From Labia minor (taxonomy: Eukaryota > Arthropoda > Insecta > Dermaptera > Spongiphoridae): a DNA stretch of 64,000 nt. The notes below the pieces were generated by a model. The model did not search any database. It was given only the letters and a program-made list of their open reading frames with translations, and had not been told where the DNA came from. Positions 44,111-55,732 of this stretch are shown in pieces. Position numbers and translations under genes: made by a program. Numbering within the stretch: the stretch's first letter is position 1; the number at the start of each line of letters is the position of its first letter. The stretch covers positions 72,841,267-72,905,266 of the forward strand of contig OY720346.1 in NCBI GenBank assembly GCA_963082975.1. Reading direction: 5' to 3'.

Positions 44111-44956
44111 TTAATAAATAAATTTATCTTAAATTAAAATTACCATTGCTTATTATAAGGGATAGCAGTACACTTAATAGTTGACTATCTTCGGACAAGA
44201 TTACAAGAAACACCAACACTTTTGCAGGAAAAAAATTAACCCTCCTCTTGGACTGTTTATAAAATCGATCAATTTTTTATTTATGGAATCTGCATTCCAA
44301 TAGAAGGTAATTCATGTCACCCAATGAGACAGGAACAAAACGGATTATCCCTACTGCCATTACGATGATGATACATGACCCAGACGTAAGCCAATGACAT
44401 GAACCGACATTCTTCTAAACAAATGAATTAGTTCAAACCAAGGTTATTTAGGTATTTTCAGAGATATCTTGTATAAATATTGAATCACAATGTTTCACTG
44501 TACCAGGAGTAGTCTATAAATGTTGTCAATTCTTGGTACAATTCTTTTTTAATCATGACGCACATTTCACTATGAGTATGTCTTTTAAGGCATAGTTGTC
44601 CACTTTTTCATTAATTAACGGTAATTCTAAAAACCAAAAAAAAAAGTAAGTTTATAGGAATTGTTTTTTATTCATTGAAATTTACATGAAAAATAAGTAT
44701 ACAAGTTAACATAAATGTAAAGCTTTCACATTTTAGAAAAATTATGTTTATTTTTTAGCAAAAATGACTTCAAAATTAGGACTTAAATTAATTTAATTAA
44801 TTGTACAATTTTGAATTCCTTGGAAAAAATTATTAAATTAAGCAATTATAGTAAAAATAGAATATTTATAAAATAGAAAATTTGACCAATGTCCCAATTA
44901 CCCTCAAGAGATTCATTAATACTCCATTTGGGATAATTTATTTTGGTACTATATTC
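44111..44956. other. Unassigned stretch, partly complex
   Basis: 44290-44420 is more complex (e.g. GACAGGAACAAAACGGATTA) but gives no supported frame or repeat. Confidence 0.45.
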
Positions 44957-45117
44957 ATAATTACGTGACGTTGTTCCATCAACAAAGAGTCAAACAAGCG
45001 CTGGTTTAATAAGTATTATTTATTAATTTTAATTAATTAAATTTAATTTAAATATAATGTATATGTGTTAATTATTCCAATTCAAATTTGCGAGATAGTC
45101 GAGTGGAGACACTCCAG
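44957..45117 (+). mobile_element. HINE-1, copy 13 (3' fragment)
   Basis: Starts at ACGTGACGTTGTTCCATCAA and keeps the 3' ATIR GCGAGATAGTC, the perfect GAGTG/CACTC hairpin and CCAG. Confidence 0.85.
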
Positions 45118-45249
45118 ATTTTTTTTTTTAAATAAAATAACTTAAATAAAAATTTTAATAATTTCTTTTCATTTAATTTTGTATTGATTCAATTTTGATA
45201 TATGAGACAAAAATGATGATAATTTTGTTTAGAATCTATGAAGTTTTTG

Positions 45250-45706
45250 AAAACTTAAAAAAAAAAACAGATATGGATACATAAATAATAAATATAAACA
45301 TTTTTAATTTTATTTTATTTATAATATATAAGCAAGACCAGGCTGTGACGTCATGCATGGCTGGATGACGTCATATAATTTTAAATCAAGAAAAAACTAA
45401 TAAATAACCCTTCCCTTCTTATCGTCGATCGCTAATACTACCACTTCCGGTTTCCGGAATTGCACCAAAAGTTGATCAATTCATCCCACTGATGCATTAA
45501 GTAAATATACCAAATTTCATCAAAATCGGTTGAGCCGTTCAGGCTGTACACATCTATACGGACGGACAGACGGACGGACAGACATCATGCTAAAAATACT
45601 TTTTTCTGTTTAGAAAATGCATGATTAGTGGAGATATGTAAAAATCTCCACATGTGAAATTTGGTGTGAAAACAATACCTCCCTTACTATCGTCGGTCGG
45701 TAAAAA
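45250..45706 (-). mobile_element. HINE-2, copy 6 (3'-truncated)
   Basis: The terminal ATIR CGTCGGTCGGTAA is at the right edge. The (GGACGGACA)n tract is at 45560-45583, and the paired CREs lie at 45346-45353 and 45366-45373. The hairpin end is missing. Confidence 0.85.
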
Positions 45707-46309
45707 TCATCATTCCATCACGAAATCAAAACAACTCAACTTTGTTTTCATTAATGGCAAAATTGTTTTTTAATTTTTCTCCTTCTTTACTTAAAATATG
45801 ATTTCCTATGTTAAATTTCAAGATTCTAATTAATCTAGAAATGAAAGAAATATATCATATATAAATGAATACTCGGTCTTTTTAAGATAAATTTATCTTA
45901 GAAATAACCCAACCAGGAGTGGGGAAGATGAAAGAAAAAATCTTACTTTAATAAAAACAAATTGTTTGTTAAAACGTTTTTAATCCCGTTTTTTTAAATT
46001 TGTTAATTTCGGATAATTACATTGGTTTCCTTAACTTCACTTAATCTTTTACCTCTTTCTTCACTCTTCCACTCATCACTCGCCTCTTCGCTCAAATCAT
46101 ATGCTTCGTCTTTTTTTTTTTTTTTTTTGATTTAATGGAATAATTTTAATTAAGGTTTTCCAGAAAATCAACACTTTTTGTTTATTTATTTTTTTTTATA
46201 ATTCTCTCTTTTACAATTTTAAATTACTTTATAAAAGGAATTCTTTTTTGTTATGAGATGGACTTTATGGATGTTCTTGGGTGGATGGAAGTGGAGCTCC
46301 CATATTGAG

Positions 46310-46345
<36 letters not shown>

Positions 46346-46570
46346 TGAATGAACCAACCAACGGGCTCATATATTATCTTACAATTAATTAAAGTGCTTG
46401 GCAGCCCCTTATCATGGTCAATTACTTTAAAGAGTAAGGGTTTTCTGGCAGATTTTTAAATATATATATTTATTTTTGTTTTGTTTTTTAAATCCTAATC
46501 TCTCTGAGGAGAAGAAGACATTAAAAAAAAACCTTTTCGGTTGGTAGAAGTAAATTTAAATGAAAAAAAA
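45707..46570. other. AT-rich stretch with simple repeats
   Basis: Poly-T (46111-46129) and (GAAA)n/(GA)n (46312-46345). No gene. Confidence 0.55.
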
Positions 46571-47267
46571 TCTGGAGTATCTCCACTCGACTATCTTGCA
46601 AATTTGAATTGGATTAAATAACATATATTAATTTAAATGAAATTTAATTAATTAAGTTATAAATTAAAATTAATAAATAATATTTATTAAACCAGCGCAT
46701 GTTTGGCTCTTTGTTGATGGCACCACGTCACGGGTTGGCGCGTGAAAAATTAATTCTGGTACTTTCAGCAAATAAATCAAGCTGAAATTCTATATATAGC
46801 AGTTTTATACAATTATTAATCATGTGAAAAATTATTAAACATATATCTTTATTTTTACGGTCACTTTAGAAGAAAAAGAATCAAAACGTTGTAGGTAATG
46901 ACCCTCTTCCGGTTGAGCTACATTTCTCAAAAGTTGAAAGAAATCTACGAATTTTGAATAATGCCCATATACCAAATTTCATGATTCTAACTCAAACTGT
47001 TTTTGAGTAATCTTGTCTACATACATACACACACACACACATACACAGACATTTTTCTCAACCTTAGTGAAAATGATTCAGGAACCTTGCAAACGTATAA
47101 AAACATCAAAATCTCAACATCGAAAATTTTCGTGATTGCAATACCATCTTTGTTATTTTTCTTATTATTTTTACTATCTCGACAGAGACCTTTAAAACGT
47201 ATAAAAACATCAAAATCACGACATAGAAAATTTTCATGACCGCAATACTATCTCTGGCGAGATAGTA
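46571..47267 (-). mobile_element. HINE-1, copy 14, with duplicated 5' end
   Basis: A full copy whose 5' end is followed by a second, diverged 5' terminal segment (about 47170-47267, ending CTGGCGAGATAGTA). The original terminus near 47150-47175 is damaged. TG tract at 47031-47048. Confidence 0.88.
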
Positions 47268-47269
47268 AA

Positions 47270-47754
47270 AATGAGCTATGGTCAGGCACAGAACCGATCG
47301 GCTATTTTAAGTAAATTATATATATATATATATATATAAAGTATAAAAAAAAATTTAAAACGTATATTCAAATGACTAAATTATATTATCTTGGTTTTAT
47401 TTTTAGTTTAATTACTCAATTATTAATTACTACTATATTTTATATGAAAAATTTCCGATAATGAATATAAAATTAATACTTTGTAAACTACCACTTCCGG
47501 TTTCCAAATATACACCAAAAGTTGATTAATTCATACTACTGAAGCATGAAGTAAATATACACCTACATAACAAATTTTATCAAAATCCGTTTAGCCGTTC
47601 AAGGTGTACACATCGGACAGAAGGACAGACATGATGCTAAAAATACTTTATGCTGTTAACAAAATGAACGATTCGTGGAGAAACATAAAAATCTCCACAT
47701 GTGAAATTTGGTGTGAAAACAATACCCTCCCTTCCTATCGTCGTTCGGTAATAA
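47270..47754 (-). mobile_element. HINE-2, copy 7 (CRE-less subtype)
   Basis: Directly abuts HINE-1 copy 14. It has the hairpin end (GGTCAGGCACAGAACCGAT) and terminus ATCGTCGTTCGGTAA. The middle is the same subtype as 2828-3206 (ATGAAAAATTTCCGATAATG) and lacks the paired CREs. Confidence 0.8.
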
Positions 47755-47933
47755 ATAAATGATTATTATAATCATGAATTATCAATTAAATAAATAACAA
47801 AAGATTTAACATAATCATCAAACAAATATATTATAATTGAATCAATTATTTCGAAAAGGCAACATCTCCGAATTTTTTCAAAATTGAGAAAAAAAAAATT
47901 CCATTTGTGGTAAAATAAGTGTAATAACACCTA

Positions 47934-48005
47934 CTAGCTGCTCCGAGCGCCTTCGGCGCTCTTCACACCTAGACGGGGGCTCCGCCCCCTGTACCCCCGA
48001 GTGAT
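47934..48005. other. GC-rich double hairpin
   Basis: GAGCGCC-ttc-GGCGCTC (47944-47960) and GGGGGC-tcc-GCCCCC (47977-47991) follow each other within 50 bp, by far the most GC-rich spot nearby. Probably the end of an unrecognised mobile element. Confidence 0.7.
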
Positions 48006-48159
48006 ACATAGTATTTGGTTGAAAGTCTGTATTTAAAAGGATTTCATCCATTTTGTTTCAATCAGTATAAGTAGATAAGACATGTATTTGTTTTCTTGTA
48101 AAATATATTTTAATTTAATCAGTAAATTAATGATATATTATTATTGTATTTATCTAACT

Positions 48160-48543
48160 CTGTGTCTCTACAGTTTTCGAAAATTCTTAGCCGCAGCATC
48201 CACATTTCTCTAAGCGTCCCTATCCTGAGCTACAACCAAATCCTACCCTGTTCCATCTCTCCCATGTCCCTTCCTTCATTGTCCACCCACCTTGGTCCTT
48301 GGTCTTCCACCGGATGTTTCCCAATCGGTTTCTCCCAATTTCTAGTTTCTCTAATTCCAACCACGTCCCCATCCCATCCCAGCCTTCTTGATTTTATAAC
48401 CTTAACTATATCTGGACATTATTTCTCGTTATGCCATCTCCGCCACCCCCCTGTGACCTCATCTTCTTTTGGCCTATAAATGCTGCGAACAATATTAATC
48501 TCACAAATACTCCAAATCTACTCTCGTCTCCCAGAGTCATCGA
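48160..48543 (-). pseudogene. Non-LTR retrotransposon 3' fragment E5
   Basis: Minus-strand copy of the RT C-terminal region and 3' end, with the same order as E3 (TTTGGCCTATAAATGCTG = reverse of the IYGPK region, through CATAACGAG to the terminal block). Many substitutions. The plus-strand frames over it are shadows. Confidence 0.8.
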
Positions 48544-48733
48544 TAGGGTGACCAAACGTCCCGTCTTTAGGTGCTCTGTCCCAAAAATGTCTTCGGGACA
48601 CCCTACTGTTTTTTCAATATTTAGGACATTTCGTAATTTTTTTTTTCAAAATTTTTTCAATTTAGTTCTAAAAAAAAGGTATACCGTTTGTCCCGGTTTG
48701 GTGTTTTCGAAATATGGTCACCCTAGTCATCGA
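48536..48733. mobile_element. MITE M6, hAT-like
   Basis: The element spans 48544-48725 with ends TAGGGTGACCAAACGTCCCG and TATGGTCACCCTA. A perfect 8-bp duplication, gtcatcga, lies at 48536-48543 and 48726-48733. It carries a TCCCGTC/GTCCCGG-type interior and is inserted in LINE fragment E5. Confidence 0.88.
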
Positions 48734-50139
48734 TCAACATGAAAAATAATTGTTTTATATATTTTAATTTTGATCCTCTTTGATGAGATAAGCCCCTTTA
48801 CTGCATAATAACATGCGTTACTCAATTACAACGTCGATTTAAATTCTTCTCGAATATTATTATCCTTCGTGATTAGAGATCTTAAGTATTTAAATATTTA
48901 TACTTTTTCAAATTCTACATTTTGTATGTTAATTGTATGTAAGTCGTATCCGTATCATAATTCTTGAATTTTTTTGTTTAATTACATTTCGGTTGATCTT
49001 TCCCCAATTTCTCTAATCATATGTCTCCTCTTCCAGTCCAATTCATTTACCTATCAATGTTGCATAAGGAATTTAAATTTCTTAATTTGGCTAGAACACT
49101 CTATTTTTTAAAATTTTAAATAGAGGGAGAGAGAGAGGTTCTAATTATATATATATATATATATATATATCTGTTTCTATGACAGCAAAAAAGTAAACAA
49201 ATTACATACATACAAACACTCTCCTTTATATATATTTCTGGAAAATGAAACACCCGCAGCTCAGCTCAGGAGTTACCTAAGATTCTAATTTCTTTTTTAT
49301 TTTTCATCATTTGAGGTACCCTTCACCTCAGAAAAATTTGGTTACCTTACTCCTTGTAGTTTAGGCTCTGGAGTTTTTTGCGTACAGACGGACACTATCG
49401 TATTAAATATATAGATTTTTATTAAATAAATGAACCTTCTGGTAAAATACAATGAATCTATGTTCCAACTGTTAACCTATTAAGTTTGAAATTTCAAATG
49501 AAAAGATTTTTAATTTTTTTTATAAGAAATAAACTGTATAAGAAAACATGATGTATATAATGTATATTCTACATACGTGTATTTGTATTCATCTAAAATG
49601 AGACAATAGATTTAGAACCATATTATATCCTACTATTTACTGGTCTTATATAATTCTATAAGGGTTGTTTTCACCAAAAGCGAAATGAACTGAGAGAGAC
49701 AGAGACAAGAGTAATGGTAGTGCTTGTTGAATCCTATCAACACAATTTAAGTACTTTTAATTAACGGGAACAATACACGAACACATATTACAAATACCCA
49801 TTAATTATTTGCAAAGAGGTAAAGATTATTTATAGAAACGCACCTCGTGAGAAATTCCAACTTCTAGAATGGATCAGTTCAATAGTTTACAACTACATAT
49901 ATTATATAATCAAATTTTTGATTCTTTTTTTTAAATATAATATAATAACAACAAATTTATTCAAAATGATAGACCCAAAGTTAATTCTTATAAATTTTTA
50001 TTAGTTAATTTTATGTTTTTTTTCGCGTTTATTTTTTATTAAATTACTAATTTATTTGAAACCTATTAAAGTATGAATATTGACTTGAATAAAGGACATT
50101 TTGAAATATGAAGATCTCTACAATTGAATACATATATTA
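48734..50139. other. AT-rich stretch
   Basis: No supported gene or repeat. Some complexity at 49240-49400 and 49660-49870. Confidence 0.45.
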
Positions 50140-50345
50140 TCTTATCTTATCTTATCTTAGTGTAATAGCAAAAATTGTATATATATGTGTATATATATAT
50201 TTGTACATTTTTGAATTAATATATTAAATAACCGCTCGAAGGATTTTTAAAATTTACACTATAGATAATATTTATAAAGACAAATCGATCTGTATTGGTT
50301 TCAGCCTTAAAAAAAAATCAGTTTTTTCTTAATTTAAATTTATAT
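50140..50345. repeat. Dispersed repeat D, copy 5 (fragment)
   Basis: Contains (TCTTA)n, ACCGCTCGAAGGATTTTTAA, ATCGATCTGTATTGGTTTCA and the ATTTATATGACGT edge. Confidence 0.6.
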
Positions 50346-50819
50346 GACGTAACAAATGAAAAAAAATCTAAAATTTATTTGTCTTGCAAACATTGAAAGT
50401 TTATTTATGATATTATAAAAATATTTTTTTAATCTGTTTTGTCTTTAAATTCTTGTTAATTCTTATAAATTTTTATTAGTTAATTTTATATGTTTTTTTT
50501 TAATCTATTTTCGCGTTTATTTTTTATTAATTTACTAATTTATATTTATTTATTCATTGTTTATTAATTAATATTTATTAATATTTATATTTTATATTTA
50601 TTTATTCATAGTTTATTAATTAATATTTATATTTATATTTTATATTTATTTATTCATTGTTTATTAATTTTTAATATTTTTTTCACTAAAATATTATTTA
50701 TTATTTATTTTAATTGAGGACCCCAAGTTCCATTCATTTTAATCAGATTGATGCAATGATGTAACATTTAATAATTGTAATAAATAATTAAATAATTCTA
50801 TATCAATATTTTTTAAAGG
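50346..50819. other. AT-rich stretch with local (TTTATTCAT...) repetition
   Basis: 50530-50690 repeats a ~60-bp AT-rich unit (TTTATTTATTCATTGTTTAT) about three times. No gene. Confidence 0.6.
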
Positions 50820-51330
50820 GTCGAGCGATTTTTTTTAAAGGCTCGGTGTTCCAGGTACTACATATATTAATATAATAAATATTTTGATCTTATCTTATTA
50901 TACTAGTAAAAATTGTATATATATATATATTTGTATTTTTTAATTATTATTCCGGTCGAAGGATTTTTTAGAAATTCACACCATAGATAATATTTATAAA
51001 GAAGAATCGATCTGTATTGGTTTCAGCCTCAGGAAAAATCATTTTTGTTAGTTTTTTCTTAATATAAAATAAGAATTTTAATAATTCTTCATCTTAATTA
51101 ATAATAAAAAAATGGCCCCTGGCAAAGCCGGACAGCACTTCATTAAATACAAAATATTATAAATAAATATAAAATTAAAAATATTTATTTTAATAATATT
51201 TTGTAATCAAATTACGAAATATATATATTATGTTATATCCACAGCCCATACTTTTCTGTCTTTCAGAGCAAGGGCAGTATGTTTTTTTTTAAATTATTTG
51301 AACGACGGCTCGGTGAACCAGGTACTATAA
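50820..51330. repeat. Dispersed repeat D, copy 6
   Basis: Between two GGCTCGGTG-type termini (50843-50860 and 51306-51325, ending CCAGGTACTA). The middle has CGGTCGAAGGATTTTTTAGA, ATCGATCTGTATTGGTTTCA and CACAGCCCATACTTTTCTGT. Best copy for defining the family. Confidence 0.6.
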
Positions 51331-52277
51331 AATATGTATTCATTTGTAGAGATCTTCATATTTCAAAATGTCTACAATTGAATAGATATTATATATTCCT
51401 AATTTAAATTTCAAAAGATGATATGAAATTTTTTATGATTATGTATGAAATATATAAATGAATAATGAATATTAAATTTTAACGTATCTTTTTTTATAAA
51501 TATATTTTAATTAACATCGAAATTAAATAGAGAATTTTTAGCAGGATATATATATATATATATATATAAACAGGGGTTGAATCTTAACATATTAATATTA
51601 TATAATTTGATTATAAAAATATGTTATAGTTTAATATTACTTAGTGTTAGTGAAGAACTACTAATTATTTTTATGTAATTAACTGATATTTATATTCTTT
51701 GTTTTTTTTTAATTATTTTCGCGTTTAATTTATTTATTAAAGAATAATTAAAAGTTTTCTCATATATATATATATATATTTCATAAAAAGAAAAAATGAG
51801 TTTAAAAAAAAAATCTTTGTCTTTTATTAAAATAGTCTTTAGACATTATAATATTAACTATAAAATTTAATTTCAAAATAATGGGTTATGCTATTAAAAT
51901 GAAATTAGCATTCGGAGAATGCGACAGCCTTTCCCTTTATCTCTCTTCGACTAATTCTTCCCCCCCCCTCTCTCTCTCTTTCTTTGTATATGCGATTTAT
52001 ATATTATATATTATTTAATTTAAACTTCTCTCTCAATATAATCATTACGTTTCTTTTTCTTCAACATTAATTAATATTTTATTTTCTAATTTTTTTTCTA
52101 ATTTCATTTTGAAATGGATTTAAATTTTATTTGAGATTTTTTTTTTTTAAAATTTTCTCATTCTATTACTCATTAACAAACCTTCCCCTTTTATTGATGA
52201 TAGTTATTTGAGGTAATATTTCAATTTATTATATTTTTATACTAAACAAATGCTGAAAAACTAGAAAAAACAATATA
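51331..52277. other. AT-rich stretch
   Basis: Includes TA runs (51547-51567, 51763-51779) and a C/T-rich patch (51958-51985). No gene. Confidence 0.5.
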
Positions 52278-53423
52278 TACCAGAAGAATGTGAGTGTAGA
52301 AGAATGAAACCAGAATTTTTTAGTAAAAATTGCACGTCTGTTATTTGAAAATGATAAAAAATATTTTATTCAAAATAGCCTCCATTGGAATTTATACATT
52401 TTTTCCACCTCTTCGGCAGGTTATGAATGCTGCACCAGAAAAAAAAAACGAAAGAATTCTTCCTTTGAAGGGAACCAGTTGTCGAGTCATTTTCAGTGTT
52501 GTTCGGCGAGTACATGTCGCATGATGCGAATAGTAGGTAATCAGACGGAGCCAAGTCTGGAGAATAAGACGTATGCTCTAGTCATTCCCAATTGAACATC
52601 TTGATCATATTTGTGACCCATTTTGCTGTATGTGAGGGGGCATTAGCATCAAGCAAAATGACTTTATGTTGCCTTTTTGCGTAGTCCTGTCGTTTTTCAC
52701 GTATTGGTCAATTCAAATCCATCATTTGTTGTTGGTAGCGATCAGTGTTAAGGGTTTTGCAAGGTTTTAGTAGCTCTTTTTTATACTTTTTCAGTGGTTT
52801 CTCTTCCTCGTTTCTCACGTGAAAATCACCACTTTTAAATTTTTAAAACCACTCAAAGGATTGAGTTATTTCAAGAGCATGTTCACCGTATACTTTGACA
52901 AGCATTCTATGCGATTCTGCAGCAGTTTTCTTCAAATAATAGCATAAAACCAATGCTGTCCGCAAATCATAATTCGTAGGCAGTGATGTATTGGTAAAAT
53001 AAGAAGTAAGGGATAAAGAATTATATTTTCAGCAAACTGTTTTTCCATATAAAGTTTTTTATTTTTTCTTATACTTACTATACAAAATATTAACGAACAC
53101 AAAAACAGAAATTCTAACAGTAGATTTAAGAGGGAGTTGTCGGGACATGAAAGAGTACTTGAACGCGTTCCGGTTCTGAAAAAAGGTAAGGGCACGTCAT
53201 TCCCCCGCGTTCCCCTCCCAATACACCACTGTTCGTAGGCACAAAGCTCGACATGTTATGTGGTTATAGAAAAATATACTGGTGTATGAAACTTAGGTTA
53301 TTGCATGTTGACAAATTTCTTCGGCTGTTAGAGGGAGAAAATAACGCTACAGAAGTGGTCTTACGGACTGATAGCGAGCACCATCTATAGGGAAATTTCG
53401 GTTTCATACTTCTACACCTGGTA
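52278..53423 (-). mobile_element. Tc1/mariner-type transposon with decayed transposase
   Basis: TA-flanked element (52280-53421). Its imperfect ends share GTGTAGAAG-ATGAAACC. The minus strand encodes a transposase in this order: a helix-turn-helix part (ITQSFEWFKKFKSGDFHVRN), REKRQDYAKRQHKVILLDAN with the second catalytic Asp, YSPDLAPSDYLLFAS with the third, and the C-terminal CINSNGGYFE, then a stop. Several frame breaks, and the first catalytic region appears deleted. A MITE interrupts it at 52981-53231. Not active. Confidence 0.9.
52973..53239. mobile_element. hAT-type MITE M2, copy b, nested in the transposon
   Basis: The element spans 52981-53231 with ends CAGTGATGTATTGG and CCAATACACCACTG. 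A perfect 8-bp duplication, ttcgtagg, lies at 52973-52980 and 53232-53239. Same family as 26651-26918, in reverse orientation. The minus-strand open frame there is repeat-derived. Confidence 0.93.
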
Positions 53424-53742
53424 TATAATACGTATATATATAAAACACATATAATTTCAAATATTTATAATTGAAATTAGTTTTTATTATTATTTATATG
53501 TCATATCTAAATATGTTTTATTTTATATTTTGATATGATTTATTGGAAACTCTAATAGGAAAGTAAAACTAAAAAAAAAAACTAAAAAAAAAACCCTAAA
53601 CATTACAAGAATCATTTTCATTTGGTTTATCAAAGTATAATGGATAGAATGATGCTCGAAAATAGGAATAAAAAAAAATCCTCTACTGATTCAGGATTGT
53701 CTTTTTTTTTTGGAACAATTCTCAATGCCCCAAGTTGCCTGT
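53424..53742. other. AT-rich stretch
   Basis: Nothing supported. On the minus strand it would be the 3' flank of the candidate exon. Confidence 0.5.
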
Positions 53743-53965
53743 CTATGATTGAGTGTTTTCTTGCATTGGAGGATTAAATATCGATTGGCTGTTTTTCATC
53801 TCGCATCTTGTACTCCTCTTTGATGATTTATCAACTCGACATGGTGTGTTTTTATTTATTTCTCTATTGGTTGTGTTTTTATTTAATCCACCTTCCACGC
53901 TGCGATTGCTCACTAAACTCCATCCATATATTCTTTCGGAGTCCCTTGAATCTCGTTCCAGCACT
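53743..53965 (-). CDS. Candidate terminal coding exon, unknown product
   Basis: On the minus strand a good 3' splice site (branch-like CTAAC near 54010, then a T-rich tract, then TTTAATAG|AG at 53966) precedes a 73-codon open frame (LERDSRDSERIYGWSLVSNR...) ending in TAG. The residue mix (Arg, Ser, Asn, Lys, balanced) is more protein-like than the low-complexity frames elsewhere. The sequence is single-copy in the window. No domain is recognised and no upstream exon found. The antisense frame 53753-54022 is hydrophobic and less convincing. Confidence 0.28.
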
Positions 53966-54019
53966 CTATTAAAAGAGACAACAAAAAAAAAACAAACCGC
54001 TTTTCTTGACGTTAGAGAT

Positions 54020-54549
54020 TAATTAAACCATTAATAAAAATTCTTATGAATACAGATCCAGGTCTATCACTGTCAAAAACAACACATTTTTCTAATAGAA
54101 TACGATTAAAAATGATGCACAAAAGAGATTCGTATAAGATTTTTTTTTTCTTAATTCTTCATCGCGATTATCAAAGATAAACTCCACAAAAAAAAAAAAA
54201 AAATCTTTCTTTTAATAATAAATCGACTTTGACGATGTGCCAAAGAATGAATTGCATGGTGGAAAAATTTGAAATTGCTTCCGCTTCTCTCATCAAAGCA
54301 CTATCAGAATTTATTATGAAAAAAATAATTCTCTTCTCTTTTTTTAAAATTATTTATGAAATTAACCAAATCAGCTGGTTCAGTAAATGAACTCCTTAAG
54401 ATTTCTTTAAATAACCATCCTTTGTAGTAACCTAAAAATAAGTAAAATAAATATGAATCATTTATTTTTAGAAATTTTATTAATAATTCTTAATAATAAA
54501 GAAATAAGATCAAAATATGCATAATTATAAAAACAATTATGAAGGAATT
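54020..54549. other. AT-rich stretch
   Basis: Nothing supported. Confidence 0.5.
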
Positions 54550-54707
54550 ATCTAAAACAGGGATGGCGAACCTTTTACAATGTCCGTGCCACAAAATTGT
54601 CATGATTTTTTTTTCTTCATCACTTTTACTCCTTTTAGCTTGAATATATTATCGAATATTTTTGTAGAACTTCTAACCATCCTGTAGAAAAGTGTTATAA
54701 TCTTAAA

Positions 54708-54940
54708 TATTAAACCAGTGATTCTCAACCTTTTTTTTTACCGCGGCACACTTTTAACGGTTTAAAAATTTGGCGGCACACAAAGAAAAAGATAAGTGTA
54801 AAAGTTTACCATATTGAAAAAAGTGGTCCTAAAAACGGTTTACCTATTTTTTTTTAGAACCAAATTGAAAAAATTTAGAAAAAAAAGTTTAAGAGCCTCG
54901 TAATTTCGCGGCACACTGGTTGAGAGTCACTATATTAAAC
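54708..54940. mobile_element. hAT-type MITE M1, copy e
   Basis: The element spans 54716-54932, with ends CAGTGATTCTCAACC and GGTTGAGAGTCACTA. Perfect duplication tattaaac. It is the uninterrupted counterpart of copy d. Confidence 0.92.
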
Positions 54941-55181
54941 TTTATACCAAAAATATTAAAATGATTATTAAAAAATTTGTAATTTATTTGTGGTAAAAAT
55001 TATATCTTTCCTAAAAATTGTCTATTATTTTTTTTTATTTTATTTTTATTGTATGGAAATTTTTTAATTGATTTTAGTTTGTAGTTTTTAGTTGTAGATA
55101 ATTACCAAAAAGCAAAATTTATATCTAATACCTTGAACCACTTACATTTTCTTGTTTTGACAATGCTACTATGTTAAATTC

Positions 55182-55442
55182 TTCTAAACCAGTGTTTCTC
55201 AACCTTTTAGTATTCACCGCCTAATTTTCAATCATAATTTTCATCGCGCCCCCCACCACAACCATATTGAAAAAAATTGAAAAATAATCGAAAATGTTCA
55301 AAAGTTTACCCAAAAAATCATCTTACCTTTTTTTTTAGATTTATTTTGAAAAAAGTCGGTAATTTTCTTCTGGATATGCTCGCGCCCCCCCCCCCCTCCC
55401 CAAGGGGGCGCGCACCACAGGTTGAGAATCGCTGTTCTAAAC
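55182..55442. mobile_element. hAT-type MITE M1, copy f
   Basis: The element spans 55190-55434, with ends CAGTGTTTCTCAACC and GGTTGAGAATCGCTG. Perfect duplication ttctaaac. The interior has GCGCCCCCC tracts near both ends, resembling copy b. The plus-strand open frame 55277-55465 is repeat-derived. Confidence 0.92.
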
Positions 55443-55732
55443 GGTATACACTGTATCAATCATGAATATTTTTATACTGCGAAGGAAATCAAAGGATATT
55501 TCAGTAATAAAATATACAATCTGCAGGTTTAATCTACTAAGATAGATAAATAAATATTCAGTTACTTCAAATTTTATAAATTGTAATTTTAATGTGAATT
55601 GATCAATTCTAATTCATTTCTATTATAAAAAGTTATAATTATTAAAAAAATAATTTTGTTTTTATGCTTGCTATGAAATTTTTTTCTAACGTGCCATAGG
55701 TTCGCCATCCCTGATCTAAAACATAAACAAAA

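Larger units (their letters stand above)
54550..55721. mobile_element. hAT-type element M3 with two nested MITEs
   Basis: The element spans 54558-55713 with ends CAGGGATGGCGAACC and GGTTCGCCATCCCTG, perfectly inverted. A perfect 8-bp duplication, atctaaaa, lies at 54550-54557 and 55714-55721. Two M1-type MITEs lie inside. Subtracting them leaves about 680 bp without a transposase frame. Confidence 0.93.
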
